DNA of 64,000 nucleotides from Flavobacteriaceae bacterium (GTDB lineage: Bacteria > Bacteroidota > Bacteroidia > Flavobacteriales > Flavobacteriaceae): positions 21,701 through 85,700 of the forward strand of contig CANHWG010000002.1 of NCBI GenBank assembly GCA_947464335.1. Direction: 5' to 3'. Positions 1 through 8,630 of the stretch are shown here, one piece after another; positions within the stretch are counted from its first letter, which is position 1, and the number at the start of each line of letters is the position of its first letter. The translations under genes were made by a program, and so were the position numbers. The notes below the pieces were generated by a model, which did not search any database, was not told where the DNA came from, and saw nothing but the letters and a program-made list of their open reading frames with translations.

Positions 1-405
1 AGACAAAGCAGGATTACCATCTGGAAATAAGGTTAGTGAAGTTAATAAACTTATTTCTCTACTTCCATTAGAAAAACCAGGAAAATAGACATACAAGAAA
101 TACATTAAAATCCCAATCGGTAGGTACGGGATATAAATTCTTATGATTCTATTTTTAATATATTTTTTAAAGGATTCGGGTTCGCTATATTTGTAATAAA
201 CAGAATAAGAGATAATAAATCCAGATAATATAAAAAAGAAATCAACTCCAAATTTTCCAAATGTTCCTATTCCTTGAAGAAAAGAGTTATTAGTATTATG
301 ATAATATTTTAGAGAACCAACAGCGTGGTGAACAACTACCATAAGTGCAGCAATTCCTCTGAATATCTGTAATGAGTTTAGGTATCTGTTTTTACTTTCT
401 GTCAT
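1..405 (-). CDS. acyltransferase 3 family protein (N-terminal part, cut by window edge)
   Basis: An open frame starts with ATG at 405-403 and runs off the window at position 1, giving the first 135 residues. The N-terminus reads MTESKNRYLNSLQIFRGIAA, and a little further on there is an LSGF motif in a hydrophobic segment. This RGIAAL...HH...FFILSGF pattern is the start of the acyltransferase-3 (OafA/NodX) integral membrane family, which acetylates surface glycans at the inner membrane. The start overlaps the end of the upstream glycosyltransferase by 14 bp, so it is the last visible gene of the polysaccharide operon. It is a third acyltransferase in the locus but is clearly different in sequence from the tandem pair at 2655-4845. 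The C-terminal half is missing. Confidence 0.85.
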   Translation of the reverse strand, partial: MTESKNRYLNSLQIFRGIAALMVVVHHAVGSLKYYHNTNNSFLQGIGTFGKFGVDFFFILSGFIISYSVYYKYSEPESFKKYIKNRIIRIYIPYLPIGILMYFLYVYFPGFSNGSREISLLTSLTLFPDGNPALS

Positions 406-1459
406 TATTAAAAAGTAAAATTAATTTTTTGAAGTTACGTTCCAAATTGTATTCTCGTTCAACTTTTTTCCTGCTGTTTTCTCCAAACTCTTTTCTTAAA
501 TTGACATCATGAATTAATAAACTTAATTTATCTATCCATTCGTTATTATTTTCTACTAAAAAGCCATTTACTCCATTGTTAATTACTTCTTTATTCATGC
601 CAACAGAAGAAGCTACAACGGGCAATCCACAGCCCATGTATTGTATTAATTTATAGGCGCATTTCCCCAATTCCCAAGGTGTGTTTTCTAATGGCATTAT
701 TCCAATATCAAAATTTGATATCATAGCAACTTCATCAGCTTCAGACCAATTAAAATAGTGAGTAGAACCTTTGAATTTTAATTTTTCAGTTGCTCCAATA
801 ATATGCAATTCGATTGGGAACTTGCTTTTTAGCTCTTCAAATACATTACTTAAGCTTTGCATATATTTAAAAGTAGACGGAGAACCAATCCAACCTATAA
901 TTATAGGGTCATTTTTTTTTAAAAATGTTTTAGAATGGTATCTATTGATATCAATAACTGTTGGAAATAAGACAACTTTTCTTGCCCCCGATTGTTCCGC
1001 TTTATCTGCTAGATAATGATTACCCGCTAAAACACAATCGCTATACTTCATGACATTACTAATCTTATTTTTAAGAAAAAATCGAATGATCTTATTCTTG
1101 CTTAAATCATAATTATGAAAAATAGCGTCATCATAATCTACAATGTATTTTACTTTTAACAGAAATAATATTTTTTCAAACCAACTAAAAAAATAAGGAA
1201 AAAGCTCTTTCTCAATAATGACTTTGTCATATTTAACGATACTGAAAAGAACAAAAAATCGTTTTAAATAATAGAAAAGCAATTTTAAATTAGATATCTT
1301 TTTTTTTGCGTATAAATTATTTAAGTAATCTTCATCAAAAAAAGGTTTAACAGTTATAACTAATCCTTCCTTTTCTAAAAGAGGAAAATAGTGATAGCTT
1401 CTCAAGCGGCTACTTGCACCATTTCTACTGTATTTTGTGAGGTATAGAATTTTCATCAA
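392..1459 (-). CDS. GT-B glycosyltransferase (family 4-like)
   Basis: 355 residues with a two-domain GT-B layout. The N-terminal half opens with MKILYLTKYSRNGASSRLRS. The C-terminal half carries the GT4-type donor-binding region around residues 250-285, with GIMPLENTPWELGKCAYKL and then QYMGCGLPVVAS. It probably transfers a sugar from a nucleotide-sugar donor during assembly of a surface polysaccharide repeat unit on the cytoplasmic face; the sugar cannot be predicted. Its start overlaps the previous gene's stop by 4 bp (1456-1459) and its stop overlaps the acyltransferase start, which indicates translational coupling within the operon. The family call is confident, the specificity unknown. 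Confidence 0.85.
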   Translation of the reverse strand: MMKILYLTKYSRNGASSRLRSYHYFPLLEKEGLVITVKPFFDEDYLNNLYAKKKISNLKLLFYYLKRFFVLFSIVKYDKVIIEKELFPYFFSWFEKILFLLKVKYIVDYDDAIFHNYDLSKNKIIRFFLKNKISNVMKYSDCVLAGNHYLADKAEQSGARKVVLFPTVIDINRYHSKTFLKKNDPIIIGWIGSPSTFKYMQSLSNVFEELKSKFPIELHIIGATEKLKFKGSTHYFNWSEADEVAMISNFDIGIMPLENTPWELGKCAYKLIQYMGCGLPVVASSVGMNKEVINNGVNGFLVENNNEWIDKLSLLIHDVNLRKEFGENSRKKVEREYNLERNFKKLILLFNNDRK

Positions 1460-2643
1460 AATTTATCTAAAGCTTTTATATAACTAGCAGCACTAATTTC
1501 TATTGAAAAATGATCACGACCAAACTTTTGAATTTCGGTTTTATCTAAAGCATCCGCATTTCTAATAAATTGTAATGCTTTTTCAATTGAGTCTGAAGCG
1601 TCGTGCTTATACAAATAGCAAAAATGTTTGTCTTTTAAAATAGCTTCTGTATCTCCAATTCCTAATGAAGCAATAGTTGGAATTCCAATTAATAAATATT
1701 CGCCCAGTTTTATTGGAGCTACACCTTTCATACTTGGTTTTGGTTCTCTGATAGCAAAAGCAATATCGCCCATTGTTAAGTATTTTGGCACCTCTTCAAA
1801 AGGCAATGATTTAATTATAATATGATTTTTTAAAGCTAATGGAATTCTTTTTTCTGCAAAATCTATATTCCCTGTAAAAATTAAAAAAATAGCGTTATGA
1901 TTTATTTCTAAATATCGTTTAAAAATTTTAATCATAATTTCCCAACCATATTGCGGACCAAGAGAACCACTATATATAAAAACTTTGGTGTCTTTTTTTA
2001 TATTAATTTCTTTTCTAAGTTTTTTGGCATCGGGTTCGTTAGGTTTAAAAAAGTTCGTGTCTCTGCCATTAACTACTACAAAAAACTTATCCTTATAACT
2101 TTTACCGATTGAATTTAAATGAAAATTAATTGCTTTTTGACTTCTTGTAATCACTACATCCGCTTTACAAAGCATGGCCTTTTCTTCTTTTTTGTAGAAA
2201 TAGTATAAAATACTGTTCTTTTTTAATCTTCCAAAATCAATACGCTCTTCTATTGGTAGGCCATCTGCATCAAAAAGAATTTTATAATTACCAGCTTTCA
2301 AACGATTTACCATAATTGATGGCATCGTACTTCTAGGCATTACGATAGCTATTTTATAGGTTTTTATATATTCCCGTATAAATGAAGTTCCTTTTATAAT
2401 AGTGAAAAGACTGCCTAGTAATGAATTAGGTTTTCTGTGTATTTTTTTATAGGTATACTTTATTCCTAATTCGTTTGCTTTATTTTGGGTAATAGCTATT
2501 CTTTCTTTTGTTCCCCAAGTAAATTGAATTACATGAAAACAATAGTTATTCTCTTTTTGAATCTCATTAAATATTGGCATAAACAAGCCTTCCATATAAC
2601 TGGTTTGTGGCCCATCCCAAGTAATAAAAAGTATATTTTTCAT
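1456..2643 (-). CDS. GT-B glycosyltransferase (family 4-like)
   Basis: 395 residues starting MKNILFITWDGPQTSYMEGL. The tail has the GT4 signature: KVFIYSGSLGPQYGWEIM at the start of the second Rossmann domain (about residue 220), then GDIAFAIREPKPSMKGVAPI, then KLGEYLLIGIPTIAS (around 325-340), where the E and the K of the donor site are present. It is expected to add one sugar to the lipid-linked repeat unit. It lies 11 bp downstream of the acyltransferase gene and overlaps the following glycosyltransferase by 4 bp. It is only loosely similar to the other GT-B enzymes in this cluster, so it likely forms a different linkage. Confidence 0.82.
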   Translation of the reverse strand: MKNILFITWDGPQTSYMEGLFMPIFNEIQKENNYCFHVIQFTWGTKERIAITQNKANELGIKYTYKKIHRKPNSLLGSLFTIIKGTSFIREYIKTYKIAIVMPRSTMPSIMVNRLKAGNYKILFDADGLPIEERIDFGRLKKNSILYYFYKKEEKAMLCKADVVITRSQKAINFHLNSIGKSYKDKFFVVVNGRDTNFFKPNEPDAKKLRKEINIKKDTKVFIYSGSLGPQYGWEIMIKIFKRYLEINHNAIFLIFTGNIDFAEKRIPLALKNHIIIKSLPFEEVPKYLTMGDIAFAIREPKPSMKGVAPIKLGEYLLIGIPTIASLGIGDTEAILKDKHFCYLYKHDASDSIEKALQFIRNADALDKTEIQKFGRDHFSIEISAASYIKALDKF

Positions 2644-2654
2644 TGTTTATTTAT

Positions 2655-3755
2655 TTAAAATTTATTTGCAATGCTATGTAAAGTGGTGTATTTGTATTTC
2701 AATTTTAAAAAATACTTTTCAAAATAGTTATACGAAATATGCGCTACAAATATGATTGCTAAAATCACTAAAACATAAATTACCGATTTTTTGATCAGTA
2801 TATTTGTAATCATAATGTAATTAAATACATAGGACATTAAATAAATTACTAACGGATTGTATACATACAAACCAAAAGAAATTTTTCCTAAATAATCAAA
2901 TAGCTTATTCTCTAAAGAAATAATTTTTTTAGGATTGTCTATTTGATTAAATATGATGATTAAAGTAAATAGTGAAATTATTTCATGATCAATTATTGAG
3001 GTAATATGAAATTTATTTGCTCCTACAATAATAAAAAATAGCCAAGCTATAATTTCAACCCACTTACTTTTGAGTCTTTGAACTAGATTGTAATTTTTAA
3101 AGAATAAATAGGCACCTAAACCACCAATAACAAGGCATCCAAAACGAGTATAATTTACAAAAACAAGTATGTTGTAATGCGCATGAAATAATCTAAGCAT
3201 TAGTTTTAGAAGTACAAAAGCTATTGGAAATAGAATTAAAAAGTACATTAAATTTTTAGACTTTTTTACTATCCAAGGCCAAAAGGCATAAAACTGTTCT
3301 TCTACTCCAAGTGACCAATAATGTCCAACCATAAAAGTCATTATTTTATCGCCAACAATAGTATTTACTATCCCTACAAACGAATTCTTTAGATTTGGAA
3401 TCATAAAGAAATAAAATAATATTGGCCATTGAATATTTGAAATACCATTTAAGAAAACAACAATAATTAGATAAACATAATACAACGGCCAAATGCGTAA
3501 AATTCTTCTCATGTAGAATTTTTTTACATCTATAGTATTCGTTTTTTCTAATTCTTTAAGCAATAGAAACGTTATCAAAAAGCCACTTAACGTAAAAAAA
3601 ATAGTTACTCCATAAGTTGCCAAGTCTAATAAAGCAGCATTTGGAATACCATAATATTCTAATCGATTGTTAATATGCGTGATTACAACAGCCATTGCGG
3701 CAATTGCTCTTATGCCGTTTAAACCTGGTAAGTATATGCTGTCTTTTGCAATCAT
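2655..3755 (-). CDS. acyltransferase 3 family membrane protein (tandem copy 2)
   Basis: 366 residues with about ten hydrophobic segments. The N-terminus has LPGLNGIRAIAAMAVVITHI, which contains the family's conserved R and H, followed by FFTLSGFLIT (about residue 55), FYMRRILRIWPLYY (about 80-95) and HYWSLGVEEQFYAFWPW (about 140-160). These are the hallmarks of OafA-type O-acetyltransferases, which modify sugars at the inner membrane. It is an obvious paralogue of the adjacent gene at 3757-4845 (same length, same motifs, 1 bp apart), so the pair arose by tandem duplication. The acceptor residue is unknown. Confidence 0.9.
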   Translation of the reverse strand: MIAKDSIYLPGLNGIRAIAAMAVVITHINNRLEYYGIPNAALLDLATYGVTIFFTLSGFLITFLLLKELEKTNTIDVKKFYMRRILRIWPLYYVYLIIVVFLNGISNIQWPILFYFFMIPNLKNSFVGIVNTIVGDKIMTFMVGHYWSLGVEEQFYAFWPWIVKKSKNLMYFLILFPIAFVLLKLMLRLFHAHYNILVFVNYTRFGCLVIGGLGAYLFFKNYNLVQRLKSKWVEIIAWLFFIIVGANKFHITSIIDHEIISLFTLIIIFNQIDNPKKIISLENKLFDYLGKISFGLYVYNPLVIYLMSYVFNYIMITNILIKKSVIYVLVILAIIFVAHISYNYFEKYFLKLKYKYTTLHSIANKF

Positions 3756-3756
3756 A

Positions 3757-4845
3757 TTATTCTTTTATGGGATTACTAGAATAACTTCTGATTGTCGTAA
3801 ATCTATTTTTTAACTTTAAAAATCGTTTTTCAAAATAAAAATAGGAAATGTGAGAAACCAAAATGACCGCAAAAAAAGTCAAAGCAATAAATGAAATCGA
3901 TTTTAACAATCCTTTTGAATCATTATTCAGCATTAATAAAGAAAGAAAATAAATCACTAATGGATTGTAAATATATAATCCGAAAGAAATCTTACCTAAA
4001 TAATCAAAATATTTATTCTCTAAAGGAAGTAAAGGTTTTGGATTATTTATTTGATTAAAAATGAGTATCACCACCATTATAGAAATAACCTCATTATTAA
4101 CTATGGAGAAAATTCTAATTTGATTTGTTAAAAAAAGAATAATTATGAGCCAAGCTATAAATTCGATAATTTTCTTGTTTGCCATTTTAAGTATATGACT
4201 GTTTTCAAAATACAAACAGGCACCAATTCCGCCAATTCCTAGACAACAAAATCGCGTATGCAATAAAATGGATTGCCAAACTATAGGTGCATTGAGTAAC
4301 GACATAGCTATTTTTAAGCCAAAATACCCTAGGCAAAAAATGATAATCGTTTGTTTTATTTTTGAGGAATATTTTAGTAACCATGGCCAAAAAGCGTAAA
4401 ATTGTTCTTCAACTCCTAACGACCAATAATGAATTAATAACGGAATTGTAATAATTGAATTTCCGGCAAGATGAAGGGCAAAAGGTATATTCGGAAATAT
4501 AAGTATGTAATACCAAATTGTATTGGGCACCGAAAACTTCATAACCAACACCACCAAAAAGAGATAAAGGAAATAGAGTGGCCAAATTCTCAAAATCCGT
4601 CTTATATAAAACTTTTTGACATCAATTTTAGCATGTAACTCAATTTCTTTCAGTAAAAGATACGTAATCAAAAAACCACTGAGTGTAAAAAAAATGGTAA
4701 CCGAATATCCTCCAAAATGCCCAAAATAATTAGATTTAAAAAATCTATTTTCTACCAATATTTCGGATGCATGCGCAAGAATCACCGACAATGCAGCTAT
4801 TGCTCTTAAACCATTTAATCCTGGTAAAAATAATTTAGACTTCAC
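3757..4845 (-). CDS. acyltransferase 3 family membrane protein (tandem copy 1)
   Basis: 362 residues, polytopic. The N-terminus reads MKSKLFLPGLNGLRAIAALS, then FFTLSGFLITYLLLKEI, FYIRRILRIWPLYFLY and HYWSLGVEEQFYAFWPW, matching the next gene almost motif for motif. It is predicted to O-acetylate (or otherwise acylate) a polysaccharide sugar using a cytoplasmic acyl donor. The start ATG at 4845 overlaps the stop of the upstream glycosyltransferase by 4 bp. A shifted frame inside this gene is open for about 60 codons but has no coding signs. Two near-equivalent acyltransferases in series suggest two acetylation positions or a recent duplication. Confidence 0.9.
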   Translation of the reverse strand: MKSKLFLPGLNGLRAIAALSVILAHASEILVENRFFKSNYFGHFGGYSVTIFFTLSGFLITYLLLKEIELHAKIDVKKFYIRRILRIWPLYFLYLFLVVLVMKFSVPNTIWYYILIFPNIPFALHLAGNSIITIPLLIHYWSLGVEEQFYAFWPWLLKYSSKIKQTIIIFCLGYFGLKIAMSLLNAPIVWQSILLHTRFCCLGIGGIGACLYFENSHILKMANKKIIEFIAWLIIILFLTNQIRIFSIVNNEVISIMVVILIFNQINNPKPLLPLENKYFDYLGKISFGLYIYNPLVIYFLSLLMLNNDSKGLLKSISFIALTFFAVILVSHISYFYFEKRFLKLKNRFTTIRSYSSNPIKE

Positions 4846-5969
4846 GTAATGGTATTTTTTGTACTAAGTTGTGTGTATAAATCTTCAACGTTTTTTACAT
4901 AGCGTTCTTCTGTATAGTTTTGTAGGGCTTTAGCATATCCATTTTCACCCAATTGTTTTCTTAAATCAGCGTCATCAGATAAAACATGAAGCTTTTCACA
5001 AATTGCATTTACATCAAATTTATTTACCAAAAACCCAGTGTCATTATCATCTACTATATAAGACATTCCTCCAACATTTGTAGCAACTATGGGTAATTTA
5101 TGCAACATTGCTTCAACCAAAACAAGTCCAAATGCTTCATAGGCAGACACCAAACAAAAAATATCAAAGACAGAGTAAAATTTCCCTATTTCATTTTGAT
5201 ATCCTGCAAATACCACACGATTTTCTATTCCAAGTTTGACCACTAATTGTTCATAATTACTTCTTTCGGGACCATCACCCACAAGTACAAGCTTTACTTT
5301 GTTGTTTTTGTGAGCTATTATTGAAAATGCCTGTATTAAATCTGAAAATCTTTTATGAGCGTCAGAGTTCATTCTACCAACTGAACCAATTACAATTTCA
5401 TCTTCTAGAATTTGATATTTTAGTTTAATTTGTTTACTATTTTCATTGCTCTCAATAATAGGAATTACTACGCCATTGTTTATTAATATAACTTTATCTT
5501 TAGGTAAATTAATTTTGTTTTCGAGGTAATTGGTTGCCGCGGGAGAAACACCTATCACTTTATGGGCAGTTAAACAAAGCATTTTCATTAATAAATTTCC
5601 TTTCCAACGTCTGTTTTGCGGATCCGATGTTTCTTCTAAAATAATTATGGGAACTCGCTTGTAAAATCCGTTAATAGCTGCCATGGTAACTCCTTCAAAT
5701 ACGGCACCATGAATAATGTGAGGTTTAAATTCGTTTATTACTTTTTGTACTTTTCTGTGTTGTTTTATATCTAAAAACGAATTTAAATCACCAATTTCTA
5801 TGATTTCTACATCATATTTTTTAAACTCTTTTGGAAAATCACCCACGGCATTGGTGCAAATAATTTTAAGTTCGAATTTGGTTTTATCTAATAATTTTGC
5901 CAATGACAAACGCCTGCGTTCAACACCACCTGAACCCATTGTATCAATTATATTTAAAACTCTAATCAT
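4842..5969 (-). CDS. family 4 glycosyltransferase (GT-B)
   Basis: 375 residues. The N-terminal GT4 domain has the glycine-rich acceptor loop MGSGGVERRRLSLAKLL (residues 11-27). The C-terminal Glycos_transf_1 domain begins near residue 185 with VIGSVGRMNSDAHKRFSDLI and contains LVGDGPER, then DIFCLVSAYEAFGLVLVEAM around residue 270-290, which is the EX7E donor-site motif. It is a typical retaining GT4 enzyme of capsule or O-antigen assembly. It overlaps the upstream GT4 gene by 8 bp and the downstream acyltransferase by 4 bp. The donor sugar cannot be read from the sequence. Confidence 0.92.
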   Translation of the reverse strand: MIRVLNIIDTMGSGGVERRRLSLAKLLDKTKFELKIICTNAVGDFPKEFKKYDVEIIEIGDLNSFLDIKQHRKVQKVINEFKPHIIHGAVFEGVTMAAINGFYKRVPIIILEETSDPQNRRWKGNLLMKMLCLTAHKVIGVSPAATNYLENKINLPKDKVILINNGVVIPIIESNENSKQIKLKYQILEDEIVIGSVGRMNSDAHKRFSDLIQAFSIIAHKNNKVKLVLVGDGPERSNYEQLVVKLGIENRVVFAGYQNEIGKFYSVFDIFCLVSAYEAFGLVLVEAMLHKLPIVATNVGGMSYIVDDNDTGFLVNKFDVNAICEKLHVLSDDADLRKQLGENGYAKALQNYTEERYVKNVEDLYTQLSTKNTIT

Positions 5970-7029
5970 GATTTTTTAGATAAAGATTTTCTAGATTTTC
6001 GACATACTGTTGAACCGAAAAACGATTTTCAACGGATGCCTTGCCTTGTTGTGCTACTTTTTCGATTTCAGAAAACGGTGATTTAATGATGGTATTTAAT
6101 AGCCCCACTAATTCCCTTTCGTCATTAGGATTAAATAGCCAACCATTTTCATTATGAGTTATAAATTCGGGGATTCCGCCAACATTTGAACACAAACTTG
6201 CTATACCAAGCTGCATAGCTTCTACAACTGCAATACCAAAACCTTCTGAAAGAGACGGAAGTACAAATAAATGTGATTTTAAAAGATAGTCTTCAGGATT
6301 ATTGACAAATCCAGTTAGTGTTACTCTTTCTTGTAAATTCAAACGTTGTATTAATGATTCAAGATTTTTTCTTTCGGATCCTTCTCCTACTAAAACTAAT
6401 TTAGTCCTTGCATTCTCAATTTTAGAGAAAGCATTAATTAGCAAGGATTGATTCTTAACTTTTTCAAAACGACCAACCGATACAATTGTAAATTCATTGG
6501 CGAGTTGTTTTTGGGTTGCTTTAGCTTTTGTAACTGGATTATAAATCACGATTCCTTTTTTAGCATTGATTTCTTGGGTTGTCACTAAGAAATCCTTTAC
6601 GGCATTGGAGACACAAATAACTTTATAGGTGAATTTATAGATACATTTAAAAATAATTTTGGCTTTATTAGAATGATTTGGATATCCTATTTCTTCTCCG
6701 ATTATTCTTTTAACTCCAGCCAATTTTGCTGCGATAATCCCGTGAAAATTTGCTTCTGCAGCTGCGGTATGTACTATATCTGGTTTTGTTTTTTTAAACC
6801 ACTTATACAAAATCCAAATGTTTTTTAAATTTGATATTTTTGGGTTTTTATTAAATATAACTACTTCAAATCCTTTTTCTCTAATCAGCTTTTCTGCATT
6901 GCCTCCATGACCAATAGCAGCAAAAACATATTCGTTTTGCAGTAATTGTTTATCTGATTCAGCAAAAGCAATATATTGTTGTTCTTGTCCACCAAAATCT
7001 AATAAAGTTGTCAAACGGATTACTTTCAT
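5962..7029 (-). CDS. family 4 glycosyltransferase (GT-B)
   Basis: 355 residues starting MKVIRLTTLLDFGGQEQQYI, which gives the GT4 glycine loop (FGGQEQQ). The second domain has IVSVGRFEKVKNQSLLINAF (about residue 180), LVGEGSER, and the donor-binding EX7E motif in SLSEGFGIAVVEAMQLGIAS (about 255-275). The family role is sequential sugar transfer onto the lipid carrier-linked repeat. The gene follows the GT2 gene by 2 bp and overlaps the next GT4 gene by 8 bp. It is related to that neighbouring GT4 gene but too divergent to be a recent copy. Confidence 0.92.
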   Translation of the reverse strand: MKVIRLTTLLDFGGQEQQYIAFAESDKQLLQNEYVFAAIGHGGNAEKLIREKGFEVVIFNKNPKISNLKNIWILYKWFKKTKPDIVHTAAAEANFHGIIAAKLAGVKRIIGEEIGYPNHSNKAKIIFKCIYKFTYKVICVSNAVKDFLVTTQEINAKKGIVIYNPVTKAKATQKQLANEFTIVSVGRFEKVKNQSLLINAFSKIENARTKLVLVGEGSERKNLESLIQRLNLQERVTLTGFVNNPEDYLLKSHLFVLPSLSEGFGIAVVEAMQLGIASLCSNVGGIPEFITHNENGWLFNPNDERELVGLLNTIIKSPFSEIEKVAQQGKASVENRFSVQQYVENLENLYLKNHD

Positions 7030-7031
7030 TT

Positions 7032-7973
7032 TTATAGAATGGTATAACGAATTATAAATTTTAAATACAATCTAATGTATTTATGACCGGCTTTAGTTTC
7101 TATTATTTTCTTCCCTAGTGAAACTGGTATTAGATACAAAAGTTTTAACAAAAAGTAACGATATTCAATAGAACTAAGTAACTCCTTCGCTTTAGTATAA
7201 GATTGTTTATCAAAATAATAAGGATACAGATTAAAATAAACATAAAGACTAATAAACTTATTGAAATCCTTGTTTTGGTTTGATTTGATTACATCTTTAT
7301 AAATCGAATTAATATGACCAACTAACGTATGGTCTAAGTCAATTTTTTTTTGGGTAGCTTGGTTGGTATCTTCATCAGAATAAAAAACTAACGTATTGGT
7401 AATGTAATAGGAATTGCCACCACTTAATAGTACTCTGAACCAAAGGTCATGATCTTCTCCTTTTTTTAGATTTATATTAAATCCTTCATTTTCATCAAAG
7501 AAACTTTTTTCAATTACGGAAGATGACGAAGTGAAATAGGTATTTCTAATGGCTTTTTTGAAGTAATTTTCAAATTTAAAATAACTTGGAATGGTATGTT
7601 TATTTTCAAAAAAGCTTACATCTCTCGAATAATGACTGCCTACAATTTTAACTTCTTTTTCGGCTGTTATAACCCAGTTTACACTTTCTAGATATTGAGG
7701 ATGCCAAGCATCATCGGCATCTAACAATGCAATGTATTTATATTTTGCTTTTTCTATTCCATGATTTCGTGCGGCAGAAACTCCTTGATTATCCTGATGA
7801 AAAACCCTTATCAAATCACCATATTTTTTTGAGATTAATTCGATTCCATTATCGGTAGAACCATCATCGACTAGGATGACTTCATAGTCTGGAAATGTTT
7901 GATTCAAAATGGAATCAATACACCGAACGATGTAAGCTGATTTATTATAATATGGAATAACTATTGAAAACAT
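7032..7973 (-). CDS. family 2 glycosyltransferase (GT-A)
   Basis: 313 residues. The N-terminal GT2 domain has FSIVIPYYNKSAYIVRCIDS, then VILVDDGSTDNG (residues about 33-44) and LLDADDAWHPQYL (about 82-95) with the DXD-type metal and donor site. A later KKGEDHDLWFRVLLSGG segment (about 165-185) carries the ED catalytic-base motif. These are inverting enzymes that use a nucleotide sugar. The C-terminus is charged with a few hydrophobic patches and no clear membrane segment. It sits between the hexapeptide acetyltransferase (8 bp upstream) and a GT4 gene (2 bp downstream) in the polysaccharide operon. Confidence 0.92.
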   Translation of the reverse strand: MFSIVIPYYNKSAYIVRCIDSILNQTFPDYEVILVDDGSTDNGIELISKKYGDLIRVFHQDNQGVSAARNHGIEKAKYKYIALLDADDAWHPQYLESVNWVITAEKEVKIVGSHYSRDVSFFENKHTIPSYFKFENYFKKAIRNTYFTSSSSVIEKSFFDENEGFNINLKKGEDHDLWFRVLLSGGNSYYITNTLVFYSDEDTNQATQKKIDLDHTLVGHINSIYKDVIKSNQNKDFNKFISLYVYFNLYPYYFDKQSYTKAKELLSSIEYRYFLLKLLYLIPVSLGKKIIETKAGHKYIRLYLKFIIRYTIL

Positions 7974-7981
7974 TTACACTT

Positions 7982-8629
7982 TTATTTCCATTCTACATTT
8001 TCTTTAATAACCTTGGCAGGAATTCCAGCGGCTAAGCAATTGGCAGGTATATTATTTGTAACTACAGAACCAGCTGCAATAATGGCTCCGTCACCAATAG
8101 TAACACCTTTTAAAATAGTAACATTAGTGCCTATCCAAACACGATTTCCAATCACAATGGGTTGTGTCATCAAATGTTCTTTTCCTATAATAGCATGCGC
8201 ATCACTATCCCAAATAGATACATTTTCAGAAATAGCAACATCATTACCAATAGTTATAGAAGTATAGCAACGTATTTTAGCATATCGATTGATATAACCT
8301 CCGCCTAGGTTTAACTGTGCGTTTTCGAAAACCATCACATCACAACCACTGTGAATAAAAAAGGTGTTTTCTACATTTATTGCTGAGTTTTCATAAAGTT
8401 CAATATTTCCAATGAACGGATCTTTTTTAGTAATGAATCGATTGATTACTAAATGGCCATTTTTTATATTAATCCGAGCTGATTTATGAAAAGCATAACC
8501 ACAATTTCCGAATAATAAAATTCGACTCCATTGGTTTCTATTTCCTTTTGTAAAAACATTAACAATGAAGTTAGTATATTTTAGCAAATGAATATTCGAA
8601 GCGTATATTTTCCTTAATTTTTCTACCAT
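7982..8629 (-). CDS. left-handed beta-helix (hexapeptide repeat) acetyltransferase
   Basis: 215 residues. From about residue 120 to 210 the sequence shows hexapeptide repeats and the LbetaH signature: ISENVSIWDSDAHAIIGKEH (with the catalytic-type His in the DAH loop), then PIVIGNRVWIGTNVTILKGV, then TIGDGAIIAAGSVVTNNIPA and AAGIPAKVIKENVEW. This is the WbbJ/NodL/colanic acid acetyltransferase type, soluble and trimeric, moving acetyl from acetyl-CoA to a sugar. It lies 1 bp after the flippase and 8 bp before the GT2 gene. It could act on a nucleotide sugar or on the lipid-linked glycan; the sequence does not decide. Confidence 0.88.
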   Translation of the reverse strand: MVEKLRKIYASNIHLLKYTNFIVNVFTKGNRNQWSRILLFGNCGYAFHKSARINIKNGHLVINRFITKKDPFIGNIELYENSAINVENTFFIHSGCDVMVFENAQLNLGGGYINRYAKIRCYTSITIGNDVAISENVSIWDSDAHAIIGKEHLMTQPIVIGNRVWIGTNVTILKGVTIGDGAIIAAGSVVTNNIPANCLAAGIPAKVIKENVEWK

Positions 8630-8630
8630 T

